Assembly (NCBI RefSeq): GCF_019703515.2
Contig: NC_059388.1
Location: 1,625,501 to 1,689,500 of the forward strand
Length of the DNA: 64,000 nucleotides
Direction of reading: 5' to 3'
DNA from: Myxocyprinus asiaticus
Taxonomy: Eukaryota > Chordata > Actinopteri > Cypriniformes > Catostomidae
Under the pieces are notes generated by a model that saw only the letters and a list, made by a program, of their open reading frames with translations, made no database searches and was not told the origin of the DNA. A program made the translations under genes and the position numbers. The first letter of the stretch is position 1; each line of letters opens with the position of its first letter. Positions 1 through 11,402 of the stretch are shown here, in pieces.

Positions 1-420
1 GGGTATGATTAATTGCATACATTTCTTAATGTATTATTTTTTATATAATTAGTCACATTAAGTTCATATTTTAAATTGACAGCCATGAACAAAATCTAAC
101 AGAAATTAACACAGAAAAGGAGGCATGGGACAACTGAATTAAAAGAATTATGTGAATTACACATGAGATGTGGTTGATACAAGACAAAGATTGTTGGTGT
201 AGCTACTTCGAAACTGTAGTTTGTCATGCTACAAGCTACTCATAATCTAGTCATGCTTTTGAAAATAGTAGTCAGACAGACAACAAGCTACTATCAGAAA
301 TTATGATATTACTCATTACTTACAGTATGTGTACTCATTGGTAAAAGTAGCTTGTTACCGGAAAAGCGACACTTTTTTAAAAACAGCTGAATTACTGTCA
401 CACTACTGAAAAAATTAGCT
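1..420. other. AT-rich flank, no gene seen
   Basis: No coding frame of note. Bases 190-360 hold several GTAGCT/AGCTAC words in both orientations, as in decayed fish DNA-element ends, but no clean inverted termini could be drawn. Confidence 0.4.
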
Positions 421-560
421 AGAAGTGTCACTATCATTTCCTGTCTTGTCATTTCCTGTTCACCATGTATATAAGCCATGTGTTCACTTTAACACATTAC
501 GAAGTATTGCCAGTTAATCTGCCTTACCAAGCGTTTCTTCCATGCCATTGTTTAGACTGA
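421..560 (+). promoter_or_regulatory. Possible LTR/promoter remnant upstream of gypsy gag
   Basis: A TATA-like TATATAAGC sits near 466-474, about 260 bases upstream of the gag-like start, and AATAAA follows at about 714. This order would fit an LTR of the adjacent Ty3/gypsy remnant. No second LTR and no clear primer-binding site were found, so the assignment is inference. Confidence 0.25.
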
Positions 561-730
561 CTTTTATGACTATTGCTTACGTTTGTTGGATTCACATCTT
601 TGGATTACTGTTTTGGATTTGTTTGCCTTTGGACCGATTTATCTGTGTTTCAACCAAAGCTTGTGACCCAACTACGATTGATGACTACTGTTTGGAATAT
701 TTGTTCAGATCCTTTAATAAAGATCCGCAA

Positions 731-1896
731 ATGGAATCCTCTTAGCCTACCTCATCATTACAGAATACTTCACCTAGCACAGATTCAGCGGATGTCTCTC
801 AACTTCTTTCTACCATCGGGTATCAAAATGAGATGCTCAAGGGTTTTCAAACATTTGACACAATACATTTGGTCCCTTCCTGCACCACGCCCTGATCCAG
901 TAAGATTCGCTCTGCCTGATAAGTTTGACGGCTCTCCTGATAACTGTACTGGGTTCCTACGGCAATGTTCTATCTATTTCTCAAATCAACCTGAAGTTTT
1001 TAACCAAGACAATAAGAAGTGTTCCTTTATCATGACTTTGCTTACTGGGAAGGCATTAGAATGGGCTACATAGGTTTGGGATCATGATGCAAGTATTCAA
1101 CAGTCGTACACTTATTTCACTAACCTGATCCGTGATGCTTTTCAATATCCTGCTGGGGGTATGGACGCAGCATCTCAACTAACTCCGCTTCACCAAGGTA
1201 ACAGACCTGCTAAAGATCATGCCATTCAGTTTAGAACACTTGCAGCACAGAGTCATTTACAGAGATAAAATGACATCGCTTTGAAGCACATTTTTCATTC
1301 CAGTTTGTCTGCTAAACTACAAGCTGAATTATTATGCAAAGATGACTCCCTCAACTTCTCTCAGTTTGTTACACTTGCTATCAAAATAGACAAACTTTTA
1401 TGATCACAACCATGTTCTAATACCTCCCTAGCTTTTCATATGCCTACAACCACTGTTCAAGTACCATGTCAGCCTAACCCTACTGAAGCCACGCAGATAG
1501 GATGAACACATGTATCACCGGATGAACGGAAAAGACGATTACTCAATAAGCTCAGCTTCTACTGTGGTGGACCGGGTCATCGCTGCTCTAACTGCCCCGT
1601 TAAACCTGATGCCACCGTTTCACAAAGTTATCGAGTGAGTCACATCTTTAACACTCTATCATTCAGTCAGTGCTTATCTCTCCCCATAATGTTGTCAGTT
1701 GCTAACCAAGAACATCACTTCTCAGTGTTAATAGATTCAGGAGCTGCTGCGAATGTGATCCACCAAGATTTAATAAAACAATTAAACATTACCACGACAA
1801 AATGTGAACCACCTATTGCTGTTACCACTGTGGATGATGGTCCCATCAGTAAAGGTCATATCACTCATCAAACTCTTGCTTTAAAACTCCAAGTGC
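731..1896 (+). pseudogene. Ty3/gypsy gag-protease remnant, interrupted
   Basis: This is a retrotransposon polyprotein fragment: gag (capsid), a zinc knuckle, then an aspartic protease. A gag-like start is at 731 with a stop four codons later. The reading shifts frame near 890 into a capsid segment ([20 protein letters not shown]) that ends in a stop at about 1071, and capsid-like sequence continues beyond it. A retroviral-type knuckle lies at about 1545-1600 with C-x4-H-x4-C preserved, but the first cysteine is replaced by serine. The protease active-site motif D-S-G is at 1734-1742 in an open frame from 1635. Protease sequence stops at about 1896, where a minus-strand DIRS copy begins. No RT or integrase was found. 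The copy is dead. A domesticated gag gene is unlikely given the stops. Confidence 0.75.
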
Positions 1897-2631
1897 CCCG
1901 TGGCGCCGTGCTCATCTCGGACTCGAGTCTGAAGCCAGTGCTGAAGCGTCTCATATGTATCAACCTGAGCGGCGTGACCGCCACTGAGGACGTCATATGC
2001 CCCAGGAGCCTCTTAAACAGTTTCAGTGGGACCGCCATTTTCCGTCTGAACGCTCTCAGACAGTGCAGCATCGACTTCGCGTGCTCGCGAGGCACAACAT
2101 CATCGAGACTGGGTCTAACTCCATGCCGAGAAAAGAGATGCTCTGAACCGGGGAGAGCTTGCTCTTTTCCCAGTCGACCCGAAGCCCCAACCGGCTGAGG
2201 TGCCTGAGCACCATGTCCCTGTGCGCACACAACAAGTCCCGTGAGTGAGCCAGAATCAGCCAGTCATCAAGATAGTTGAGGGTGCGAATGCCCACTTCCC
2301 TTAACGGGGCCAGGGCTGCCTCTGTGACTTTCGTGAAGGCGCGAGGTGACAGGGACAGACCAAAGGGGAGGACTTTGTACTGGTATGCCCGGCCCTCGAA
2401 AGCAAACCATAGCAAAGGCCTGTGTCGAGGTAAAACTGAGACGTGGAAGTAAAGTCCTTTAGGTCTACCACCGCGAACCAATCTTGATGTCAAACGCTCA
2501 CTAAAGTGCATTTTTGCATCAGTATCTTGAATGGAAGTCTGTGCAAGGCCCGGTTCAGAACTCACAAGTCCAAGATTGAGTTGAGATTTTTTGGGTACGA
2601 TGAAGTAGGGGCTGTAAAACCCCTTACTCAT
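1897..2631 (-). pseudogene. DIRS reverse transcriptase fragment (copy B)
   Basis: The minus-strand reading runs through FYSPYF, FEGRAYQYKVLPFGLSLSP and the catalytic YLDD box, then [10 protein letters not shown]. These are the RT signatures of DIRS-type elements. After a frame change near 2100-2200 the reading continues through RLLGHM into the thumb/connection segment and ends at the truncation. Compared with copy A, the residues before the YLDD box are mostly kept but the RT N-terminus is frameshifted. RNase H and the tyrosine recombinase are absent. The segment cannot encode an active enzyme. Confidence 0.75.
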
Positions 2632-2639
2632 CTCGGCTG

Positions 2640-3363
2640 AAGGGACAGGCTCTATCGTGTCCTTCCGTGGAAGGGAGGCAATCTCCGCGCGTAATGCTGT
2701 GGCGTTCTCGCCCTACACCGAGGTGAAGCAGACGCTGCTGAACCTGGGCGGGTGCCTGGCGAACTGAATCGCATAGCTGAGTCGGACGGTCTGGGTCAGC
2801 CATCGCGACGGGTTGGAGAGCGCAAGCCACGTGTCCAAACTCCAGGTGAGGGGGACCAAGGGGCCACGTCGAGGGGGCTCGAGCCCCGAACCCATGGCCG
2901 TGCTGAGTCTTGGGACATTGAAGCACTTACCTGGCTCTGGATACCCACCATAGGGCTGGTTAGGGAGGGGGAGGAGGAAAATCGTCCCTCAGTCTGTCAG
3001 AATCGGCCTGGCATGGGCGTATTTGTGCCACAGCTGGGCGCGCAGGGGCGGTGGGGGCCGCCCCTGGAGTGCCATACCTGCCATGTGGGGTCCCCAAATC
3101 GCCCCGAGTGCTAACTGACACGGCCTCAAACCCGTAGGTAGAAGGACTGAGGCGGGGAGCCGCTGGGGTGGCTTTTCCCTTTAAGGAAGGAAAAACTGTG
3201 ACCACAGCATTGCCATGGTCACGCTCTCACAGTGAGAACATGACCTGTCCACGAACACTGTCTCTGCGCGGGCAGCGCCCAAGCACGTAAGACCGCAATC
3301 GTGGCCATTGGAAGCGGAGAGGTAATGACCGCAACCAGGAAATACACACAAACGGAAAGGCAT
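2640..3363 (-). pseudogene. DIRS ORF1 (gag-like) fragment with Cys/His-rich head (copy B)
   Basis: The minus-strand start at 3363 opens MPFRLCVFPGCGHYL, followed by HDCGLTCLG and CSHCE: a compact run of Cys and His residues also present at the ORF1 starts of copies A and C. Pro/Gly-rich gag-like sequence follows to about 2960. The middle of ORF1 is then missing relative to copy C, and the C-terminal part (SYAIQFARHPPRFSS) resumes at about 2930-2640. The function is presumed structural or nucleic-acid binding, by position. No enzymatic motif is visible. Confidence 0.6.
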
Positions 3364-3599
3364 CTTTAAAAAGACGCTCCCCCGTAAATGCCACTCTTTT
3401 AGAAGGGAAAATATACTCTTTCAGTAGGAAGAATATACTCTTTTAGCTGCTGAAGCGCCCAGGGGCGTTCTCTGCACTTCACCAGTGCAAGAGGGGGAGA
3501 AGCCGCTGTAATGCGCCATAAATCCAACAGCTTTCCGAGGTGAATGGAATGGCAGAGGATTCAGCTCGCTGAACACAACCGCTCGGCTCCGAAGAGAAA

Positions 3600-3785
3600 A
3601 TCTGAATGAGTGGTTGCAAGCCAGCTCCTTTTATACCCGTATGTCCAGAGGTGTGACATGCAAATTCCACTTCCCAATTCCCATTGGCCTTTTCTCAAAG
3701 ACAGAGGTGTTTGGGGCTCCCAAGGGCGACCCCTAGTGTCACTACATCGACACAACCTTGAGTGAGTGACAGATAGGGAACTTAC
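3600..3785 (-). promoter_or_regulatory. DIRS terminal-repeat promoter, copy B
   Basis: Minus-strand order: paired CCAAT/ATTGG boxes (3674-3687), octamer ATTTGCAT (3658-3665), TATAAAAG (3628-3635). The same order and spacing recur in the other family-1 copies. Confidence 0.7.
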
Positions 3786-4094
3786 AGTATTACATCATTC
3801 TGACGAAACAAGAACTTTTGTTTGACAATATTTACTACTCCTACATATAATCCCAAGTAATGCCACAGTAAATACCTGGAAGATCTTCTGAAAGCATCTC
3901 CTCTCTTGCTTCGATGTATATTTTGGCCAAAAGATTTTTCTTGGTTCAAGCTCATGCACAATACTAATGAAGCTCTCGTTGAATCACTGGATAGTTGATG
4001 AATGGATTCAGTCAATTTCATCACATAACTGAATTTTTGTTTTTTATAGTAATGGAAAGTTAATCATTCACATTAACTTGATATTAAAGTGGTC

Positions 4095-4575
4095 ACACCA
4101 GTCTTATAGTTCACCCAAAAATGAAAATGATGTCCTAACTCACCCTTATGTCGCTCCAAACCTGTATATCTTTTCTTCTGTGGAACACAAAAGGTGAATG
4201 TTTGAAATCTTCATAGTGTTTATTGGCCATAATGTAAGTGGATGGTGACTTTATGGAAAAATACCATAAAACCACAGTAAAATTAATCAATGCTACTTAA
4301 ACTATATTCCAAGTTTGTTCAAAGGGTGCAATGAGAACCAGTGAGGTTTTCAGTGCTTTATTGCTTTAATTTGATAGTAAATAACAACTTAAATATTGTT
4401 CTGTTCATCAAAGTGGTCATATTACTACAGAAAACTTGGAATACGTTGCACCTTTTATTTTGAAATATTTTTACTGTGGTTTATGTCCCGCCACCAGAAA
4501 TTCACCTTTTGTGTTACAAAGAAGAAAAGAGTCATGTTGGTTTGAAATTACATTAGGGTGAGTTACACATACATA
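4095..4575. repeat. Foldback/MITE-like dispersed fish repeat
   Basis: The left arm, about 4104-4215 (CACCCAAAAATGAAAATGA ... CTGTGGAACACAAAAGGTGAA), is repeated as a diverged reverse complement at about 4480-4570. The arm sequence resembles a very common cyprinid repeat. The AT-rich loop between the arms has no coding frame. The right arm fades out just before a DIRS terminal piece at 4600. Confidence 0.6.
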
Positions 4576-4599
4576 TACACAATAACACAATAGCTTATA

Positions 4600-4995
4600 A
4601 GGATACAAAACTCCTGCCGAAGCGCTGCGGAGAATCAGGAAGCTGAAGCGGCCGTTCACCAGCGAAGCGTCAAGGCGGAGTAAATGTTTGCCGGAACACT
4701 GCAGGGGAGCAGAGAGTCTTCTCGTTGCCATAAAAGATCCTGCCCACTGACTCGTGTATGTTGACGGTTAAGTAGTAGAGGGCTTCTAGATGAGAGATGA
4801 GATCGCTGTCGTAGAAGAAGAAAATTCTGAGGAATGGTGTTAGCGCGCCTGCTTTTATAGCAGACAGCTTCACGCCTAAAAGGGTGGGGCTCAAACACCA
4901 TAGCCAATATTAGAATTGGTGTTATTGTAGTAGGGTTTCAACTAGGTCTTTTAGAAGGACACTCACCCTATGCGTCTGCAGGACGCAACGTCAAG
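4600..4995 (-). mobile_element. Terminal/leader piece of a second DIRS family (F)
   Basis: Bases 4808-4990 match 10765-10940 with few changes; both read ATTCTGAGGAATGGTGTT and then CCTGCTTTTAT. On the minus strand this piece carries a TATAAAAGC box near 4853-4861 followed by a leader running to 4600. It is therefore the 5' terminus of a minus-strand element whose body is gone. Confidence 0.6.
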
Positions 4996-6496
4996 TGTAC
5001 GGAATCGTAAGGGAACACAACATTCTCTTGGACAGGCTTGAGAATTATGCTGGCATTTGTGGACAGGCATTAGCATGGTTTAGGTCTTATTTTTTTCATC
5101 TGACAATTACTTGTTTACCTGGGGAAAAGTACCTAAAACAGTGGGCCTTGCCCACTTCTGTCCCTGCAGTGGGCAAGGGCCTTTTGACTCTCGATGGATG
5201 TACTGTTACATTGTCTTCTACAGTTAAGATTTGTAATATAGCATAGTTAAGATATCAATCTGTCCTTTGAAAATCACATTTCCAGTGTTTGTAGAATAGC
5301 AACCACTTACTACTTTTACTACTTACTACTTACTTTTCTTTTGGGGGATATCCCTGAATACAGTATCTTTCCTCAGTCACAAGGCCTCCAATGCCCATAC
5401 ATGGGTTTTTGAATATACAATATACCATATATACAAACAGTTGATTTTATTTTTTAATATTCATATCAAACTGCACCCGATTAAAGAACTCATTGAAATA
5501 TTTTAATATTTTGGTAGAAGATCCACCCGACCCCACTAATTTGGCTTTGTCTCTGTGTCTCCAATGTCCTAATCCTTGCTCAGTTTTGTAGAGACTGTTA
5601 TGACTGGACCTCTTGGAACTTTAATTGAATACCCCTGGTATAAATGTATATATATACCAATATTATTTATTGATATGATATGTTTAATACAAGTAATGTA
5701 TTTATAAATTGATAAAGTGATTTAATATTTCAATATGACTGGATGATAATGATTGAATTGTAAGGCTGTTAATTAAGAGTCTTTGTAGTTCATCCGAAAT
5801 TGACTGCAGGGATGCAGGCAGTGGTCGGTGAAGTGTCTTTAACTGTCAGTTGGTTTGCAGGCTTTAAATGGCATTAGTTTATTGTCTGTAAATTCCACAC
5901 AAACACATGCACACACCAGTGGCTTAACTTGGATCTTATGGCCCCAGTGCAAAGCACCTATCTGTAAATCTCTTTTCCTGTTCATGATACCCATTCTTTG
6001 ACTGCTTATCGCTGTTTGCAGTTTTGCAAAGATCTTTGCCATTTAAGTGTGAAAAAAAGGATCAAATATACAGATCAGAATACAGATCAAATTTACTTTG
6101 TTAATATAAAGTTGCAGATTCACAACAAATAAATTACACTGATGCAAAGCATTAAAATATTTCAACACTTTTTTATTACACTTGCAACTTGATTTACACC
6201 TTTACTAAATGTTCTGTGTGCATGCAATTTTTTGATGCTTGCAATTTGATTTATACTCTTACAAATCCTACACTACACAGGCAAATTTTAAAGCAGTTTA
6301 ACTTCATAAATGTTCTAAATTTAGTCAGCACATATATGCACCATTAGAATCATAGATGCATGTATGATCAAGGAGGTTGGTTTATGTGGCTGCATATATA
6401 GTATAAACAGAAAAGTAATATTGTTACATGCATTATAGATCTAATATGAATAAAGGATAAAATAATGCAACACAATGACTTGATGCAAATACACTA

Positions 6497-6528
<32 letters not shown>

Positions 6529-7850
6529 ACAGTATGTAAACCATGGAATAAGCGTTACAGGTTTGTGTATCATGTAACAATGTTAACATTTATTGCAGCA
6601 AGAATTAAAAAAAAAAATATGTCATGTGCAGACAGTTAAGGCCGATGTTTAAATCAAGCACGGTTATAGAATTAAAAACTATCTATTAGTATTGTATAAA
6701 TGCGGTCTGCAAGTTCCCTTTTCATTTTCATTGGGAGAGATGACAGAATGGAGGCAGAATCGCATGTCAAGTGCACGTTCAATTATGACTCTATGCAAGC
6801 CAGTGTACTGTACAACAGGATTGGGGTCTTATTTGGTTTCATTTTAGTCAATTATTTCTGTGACTTTATGCGTTTTCTGTGGCAGCTTCACCTGCACCTT
6901 ATATGTTAACTACTACTGTTCATGTTACCTCAGAAATACTTGCTACAGTAGTATGCTGCCAATGTTACTGTTTATCACAATGGTAAATATTAAAAGAAGA
7001 GTTCATTCAATCATATTTCTCATTCAAGGATGCCCATTCATTCCGTGCATGGACAGAACGCAGGTAAATAAAATTAAGTTAATACACAGAAATCATAGAA
7101 AGATAGATACATTTTTTCATTCTTATTTGAGAGCCCCTTACCTCTTACCCCCGCTCAATTTAAACACTCCCAATATTAAATGCAAAATATTTTTTTCCTG
7201 TCCTGCTGTATAAATGAATATGTCAGGGTACTAAGGAAACCACATTTCATTTTGTGTTGTGACTGTGATGACAAGAAAATGGTTTAGAGGGAAAACCCAT
7301 GAGACAAATAAATATCCTTTGAATTCAACCTTTGAATCATGTCTTGATGTCCTCCAGTAAATCAGATAAAGCCTTTATTTAGTGTTACTGATGCTCATAT
7401 GCACAAATTGGCTATGGAGCATGGCTATGAAGTTTTTATATTTTCGTGCAAGCATGTGCTAAGTCTAGGCACAAGTGGTTTGATGAAATTGCACAAGCAA
7501 AGTGCTAAGAGGCAGGGTCAAGTGCAATTTAATTTTGAGGTTCTTCTCTGGTTAGTTCTTGGCCTCTCTGGGACCATTGGCTCTTGTCCTGCTCACCCGT
7601 GTCTCACCTGCTTGAAATATATGCAGGAACAGGTTGGTGAACCACTGCTGTACAGCATCCTTGAGTGTTGAAAAGGCGTATACAAAATAAATGTATAATA
7701 ATGATTATTATTATTAATCATATTGACCTACTGAATCACAACTCATGGCTAGTATTAAAAGTGATAGATAGTTCTTTGATATCATCTAGTGGTGGAATAC
7801 CCAAACTGCAAATTCAGAAAATGACTTTAGACTTTGTACCGAGATTAGAC
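4996..7850. other. No gene seen; AT-rich with one microsatellite
   Basis: Short open frames only, none with recognisable family signatures or splice context. An (AC)n run lies at about 6497-6523, and a few poly-A/T tracts are present. Confidence 0.5.
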
Positions 7851-8230
7851 GTGGTTCTCAATCATCTTAGCAAATTGCGCTTTTCCCCACGTCATTAACA
7901 TACAATACACCCACAGTCATCCATAGATATTGTAGTGCAAACACTCCCACCCATGCCCACTTGCACTTTGCACTGGCACGATAATTGCACTTAGAATTTG
8001 CGCTCTTGCCAAAATTGGATACGACGTAGTATCTTGCGTGTAGTGCTGCGCCTAGCAAGGTCACGAAAATAGAGCCCTATAAGTTGGCAAGTCTATTTAT
8101 TTTGCTTCCATAACCATGCATGACTATACCAATTTTTTTTTATTTATTTTTTTTACTTACCGTAACTCTTTAAGAACAGATCATCAAACCATTTTTGGGT
8201 CATGACCTACTAGAGAACCACTGTCCTAAA
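7851..8230. repeat. Possible hAT-like non-autonomous element
   Basis: GTGGTTCTCAA at the left is mirrored by GAGAACCACTG at the right, next to GGGTCATGACC, a word typical of fish hAT-type ends (compare 26880). The interior is GC-richer and has no open frame of note. Boundaries are uncertain. Confidence 0.35.
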
Positions 8231-8454
8231 CTATCTATTTTGTGATTTGTTAAAGCTAAATTCCTGTTGGACTCCTTAAGCCCAGTTTACATGCATCAGT
8301 TTTGTGTCATAGATTTCATGCCCCTAAATATCATTAGAACTGACAACAAATGTTGTTTATTCAAGGAAATTAACCTCTTTGATGTTGTGCTTTCCGTTGG
8401 GGTTTTGTTGTGTGTTTTTGGTCACTGTCCTGTTGCAAGAACAATCATCCCCTT

Positions 8455-8610
8455 GTGGAACAGTTCATCTTTCTTTTACAATGAGTACTCTAAATCCACG
8501 CACTTGCTCCAAATTTACATCAATGCAGCTCCCTCGATAGGCTTTGGTGGAAAATTTTGGAAGCAAGTTCATCCAATTTTGTTTTTTATATTTTCCAGTC
8601 CATGCTATAG
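8455..8610 (+). repeat. Dispersed repeat, inverted copy of 28440-28565
   Basis: The words CACTTGCTCCAAATTTACA and GGCTTTGG, then TTTTGGAAGCAAGT, recur in the same order on the minus strand at 28440-28565. No inverted termini or coding frame were identified. Family unknown. Confidence 0.5.
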
Positions 8611-8879
8611 AGAAAAATTCACAAGATGATGCTGTCACTGTAGGTGGTTACCATTTGAGAAAAAAATATTCACTTACTAAGCAATTTAGTAACGTTTGCT
8701 GGCTTATTTAATGTTCTACAGTCCTGGTGTGATATGCCGCGGCGCTTACAAGCATTATCCATTTGTGTTTCATGGATAACGTATGCAAACGTGGTTCTGT
8801 TTCATGCACATGGATAACCGAGTTATGCCGATTAAAATAACCAAGTTAAGATGTTACCAAGTTTAACTAGTAATATAGT

Positions 8880-9120
8880 CAGGGCCGGTCAACCCTTAAT
8901 TAGGCGACATAGGTGACTATCTGGTGCCATCGCTTGGAGGGCGCCGATCTCATTTGACCAAGCCAATTTCAACGTGTCGTGTCAAACAAAATGCGCCCCA
9001 TGCACTGTAGTGGCACCCTCCACGTAGGGTTGCCACCCATCCTGTAAAATACGTGATCGTCCCATTTTTAAAGATAAAATGATACGTCCCATATCGAATC
9101 AATATGGGACACGATTTGTC
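8880..9120. repeat. MITE-like fish repeat fragment
   Basis: Starts near AGGGCCGGTCAACCC and later contains AGGGTTGCCACCCATCC plus a local imperfect palindrome around CCCATATCGAATCAATATGGG (9087-9109), as in common fish DNA-element debris. No transposase. Confidence 0.35.
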
Positions 9121-9289
9121 CCCTATTTAAGCTGGTAAGATTCCATCAGTATACTTCCCACTTCCCAATGGTGAGCGGCACATTATATCATGTTATGGAC
9201 ATACCAAATTGCCATCTGTCCCGTTAGAGCTCATGCGTAGTGAGTTCTTGCACTCCGACTGGGTGATAAAAAAAAATCTAAAATGGTTA

Positions 9290-10080
9290 TATGATCCAAT
9301 TTGCATGTCGGCCTCCCGGTTTCAACAGTGTTCTGTCTTCCACGGTTCCGTCCAAAGACGCTCCAGCGGTACGAGCTGAAATACACAATCTTCTCGCAAA
9401 GAACGCAATAGAGGTTGTTTCATATGAATTAATAAGCCTGCTGTCCCGCTGCGCGAATGTGTGGCATGTCTTCATGGGCGTGTCAGAGCTGCTGTTTACA
9501 ACGATCAAGCACAATGTGTGGTCCAACCACACGATATGCTGGTGTTTTGTGCACAGACACACACAGCGGGATTTGCAGCCATTATTTTCTCGTTCTGGAG
9601 AAGGATGCTGAGCTTTGGCCCATTTTAGTTCTGAGACGCTTGAAGCGCGCTGGCGATACGCCCATTCAAAATGTTAGCTCAGAAACAGATCTTATCGCAC
9701 ATCCATCCTTAGGACTGATTTGTGTCAATAGATCTGAAGGACGCGTACTTCGTGTACCAATTGCACCGCGTTACAGGCAGCTTTTTAGATTTGTGTTCGA
9801 GGGAACTGCGTATCAATTTAAAGTCCTTCATTTCAGTTTGTCTCTGGCTCCCCACACGTTCATGAAATGTATCGATGCGGCACTCACTCCATTGAAAATA
9901 AACGGTGTGTGTGTTTTGAATTACCTCAGTGATTGTTTATTACTAGCCAATCAGAGGCACTACTGAGCGAACACATAGACTTGCTGCTTTGCCATATGGA
10001 AAATCTGGTCTAATGTCAACTGGGTGAAAAGCACACTTTTCCCCAGCCAATAAATCTCCTTTTTAGGAGTTCATGCATGC
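9290..10080 (+). pseudogene. DIRS reverse transcriptase, decayed (copy E)
   Basis: The first frame (9291 onward) carries the pre-RT segment ending KNAIEVV. A second frame carries LFRFVFEGTAYQFKVLHF, SLSLAPHTFMK and VLNYLSDCLL. The catalytic YxDD box at 9922-9933 reads YLSD, so the first aspartate is lost. A stop follows at about 9964. The SFLGVH segment typical of DIRS RT appears at about 10053-10070 in another frame. Inactive by frameshift, nonsense and active-site change. Confidence 0.65.
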
Positions 10081-10173
10081 GCACCTCATGAACGAGCACG
10101 TACAGACCATTCTTCGGTGTTTGTTTCAGTTCAAACGTAATTTTTTTTTCCACTGAAGTCATTTCATTTTCAT

Positions 10174-10682
10174 GTGCATCGCGGTGACTCTCCACTGTCT
10201 GGCTGCTCTAGCACCATGGACATCGCCAACCTTCTACCAACACTGTGTTATGCTGGGTTTAGTTTTCAAAAAGAAAGTGCTGACCACAAATGCATCGACA
10301 TCTGGAAACAGGTGCGAAAGAGCCAAGGCAAACATGATTTAATCATAAAGTTCCTAATTCGGATGAGGAACAATCCTTACATTTGTTATGCCCTGTGCGG
10401 GTGCTACACACATACGTTGAGCGCACCCACCAGTTCAGACTGTCTGATCAGCTCTTTGTGTGCTATGGAGGATGCACGAAAGGAATGTTCATCTCCAAGC
10501 AAAGACTTTCTCACTGGTGTTAAAGCACATTCAACTAGAGGCTTGACCTCCTCATGGGCATGGACGAACGGTTTGTCTTTACAAGACATATGTGTTGCAG
10601 CATGATGGACTTCTCAAAACACATTCGCAAGGTTTTACAACCGAGACATAACGTCTCTATCTTCACAAGTCTTCTCTGTTTA
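10174..10682 (+). pseudogene. DIRS tyrosine recombinase C-terminus (copy E)
   Basis: The frame from 10174 contains SLGKHDLI-like sequence (QGKHDLIIKFL), then jumps to LSAPTSSDCLISSLC, and then the recombinase box HSTRGLTSSWAW, which supplies the H-x-x-R pair. A TGA follows at about 10603, and in the same frame the nucleophile context FARFYNRDI lies at about 10625-10648. The box order matches the DIRS recombinase in copy D. The conserved upstream arginine box and much of the central domain are deleted. Such recombinases integrate the circular cDNA of DIRS elements. Confidence 0.65.
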
Positions 10683-10764
10683 GAGCGCTTACTATTTCAT
10701 TTGCCAAACATATACTTATGCCCCTCCCTTTAAGTACGGGCTGTCCATCATTTTACACAACCGC

Positions 10765-10985
10765 CTGCGGAAAATTCTGAGGAATGGTGTTTGCGCGCCT
10801 GCTTTTATTGCGGACAGCTTCGCACCTGAAAGGGCAGGGCTCAAACACCATAGCCAATATTAGAATATTGGAGTTATTGTAGAGAGGTTTCAGCTAGGTC
10901 TTGTAGAAGGACACTCCCCATATGCGTTAGCAGAATGCAAGTCTCGTGTCCTTCATCTCAGGGAACCAAGGTTACGTACGTAACC
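10765..10985 (+). repeat. 3' terminal repeat of copy E
   Basis: About 85% similar by eye to 4808-4990 (piece F). Contains the inverted TATA block (CCTGCTTTTATTGCGG) and ends in a 16-base perfect palindrome at 10970-10985. Confidence 0.6.
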
Positions 10986-11285
10986 AAGACATTTTCTCGC
11001 TCAGTAAAACAATAATGTTATTCTTTAGAAGACAGATAACAGAAACAACGCTGGATGAAGTGGATATTTCTTACAATCTAATGAAACAAAACCTGAAAAT
11101 GCATTTTTTGCATTCATAATGTGTGTGCATTGTTTTGGCAGTAATAGCTGCACCACAATTTATATCCATTTCACAGATTGAGGATTCACCATTTGGCTAA
11201 AGCAGGTTATTCAAGGTAAGTTGACCATATACTCACTGTACAACTTATACAATATTGATTAACTTTACAGTACTGTACAGATTTA

Positions 11286-11402
11286 GATAGATAGACAGAC
11301 AGACAGACAGATAGATAGATAGATATACAGACATATAGATAGATAGATAGATAGATAGACAGACATACAGATAGATAGACAGATAGATAGATAGATAGAT
11401 AC
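11286..11402. repeat. (GATA)n/(GACA)n compound microsatellite
   Basis: Alternating GATA and GACA tetranucleotides with a few interruptions over about 115 bases. This is the Bkm-type composition. The long minus-strand open frames here are only the repeat translated. Confidence 0.9.

Larger units (their letters stand above)
1897..3785 (-). mobile_element. DIRS retrotransposon copy B (family 1, truncated)
   Basis: A minus-strand copy whose 5' terminus is at about 3785 (CTATCTGTCACTCACTC on the minus strand). Leader, ORF1 and RT follow toward lower coordinates. It shares leader, ORF1 and RT with the copy at 14476-20548. ORF1 is internally deleted, and the element stops abruptly at about 1897 in the segment after RT, so RNase H, the recombinase and the 3' terminus are missing. 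It abuts the gypsy protease remnant, suggesting insertion into it. The interrupted protease could not be picked up again beyond 3785. Confidence 0.8.
9285..10985 (+). mobile_element. DIRS retrotransposon copy E (second family, 5'-truncated)
   Basis: Starts inside the region upstream of RT (IQFACRPPGFNSVLSS), passes through RT with a damaged catalytic box and a tyrosine-recombinase C-terminus, and ends with a terminal repeat that is also found as piece F at 4600-4995. RNase H and much of the recombinase N-terminus are deleted. The 3' end is the palindrome GGTTACGTACGTAACC at 10970-10985. The coding sequence is clearly diverged from copies A-D, so it is a separate lineage. Confidence 0.7.

Noticed and set aside
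3785..4030. Continuation of the gypsy polyprotein after DIRS copy B
   Set aside because: I tried to read protease/RT-linker sequence here but found no convincing motif in any frame.
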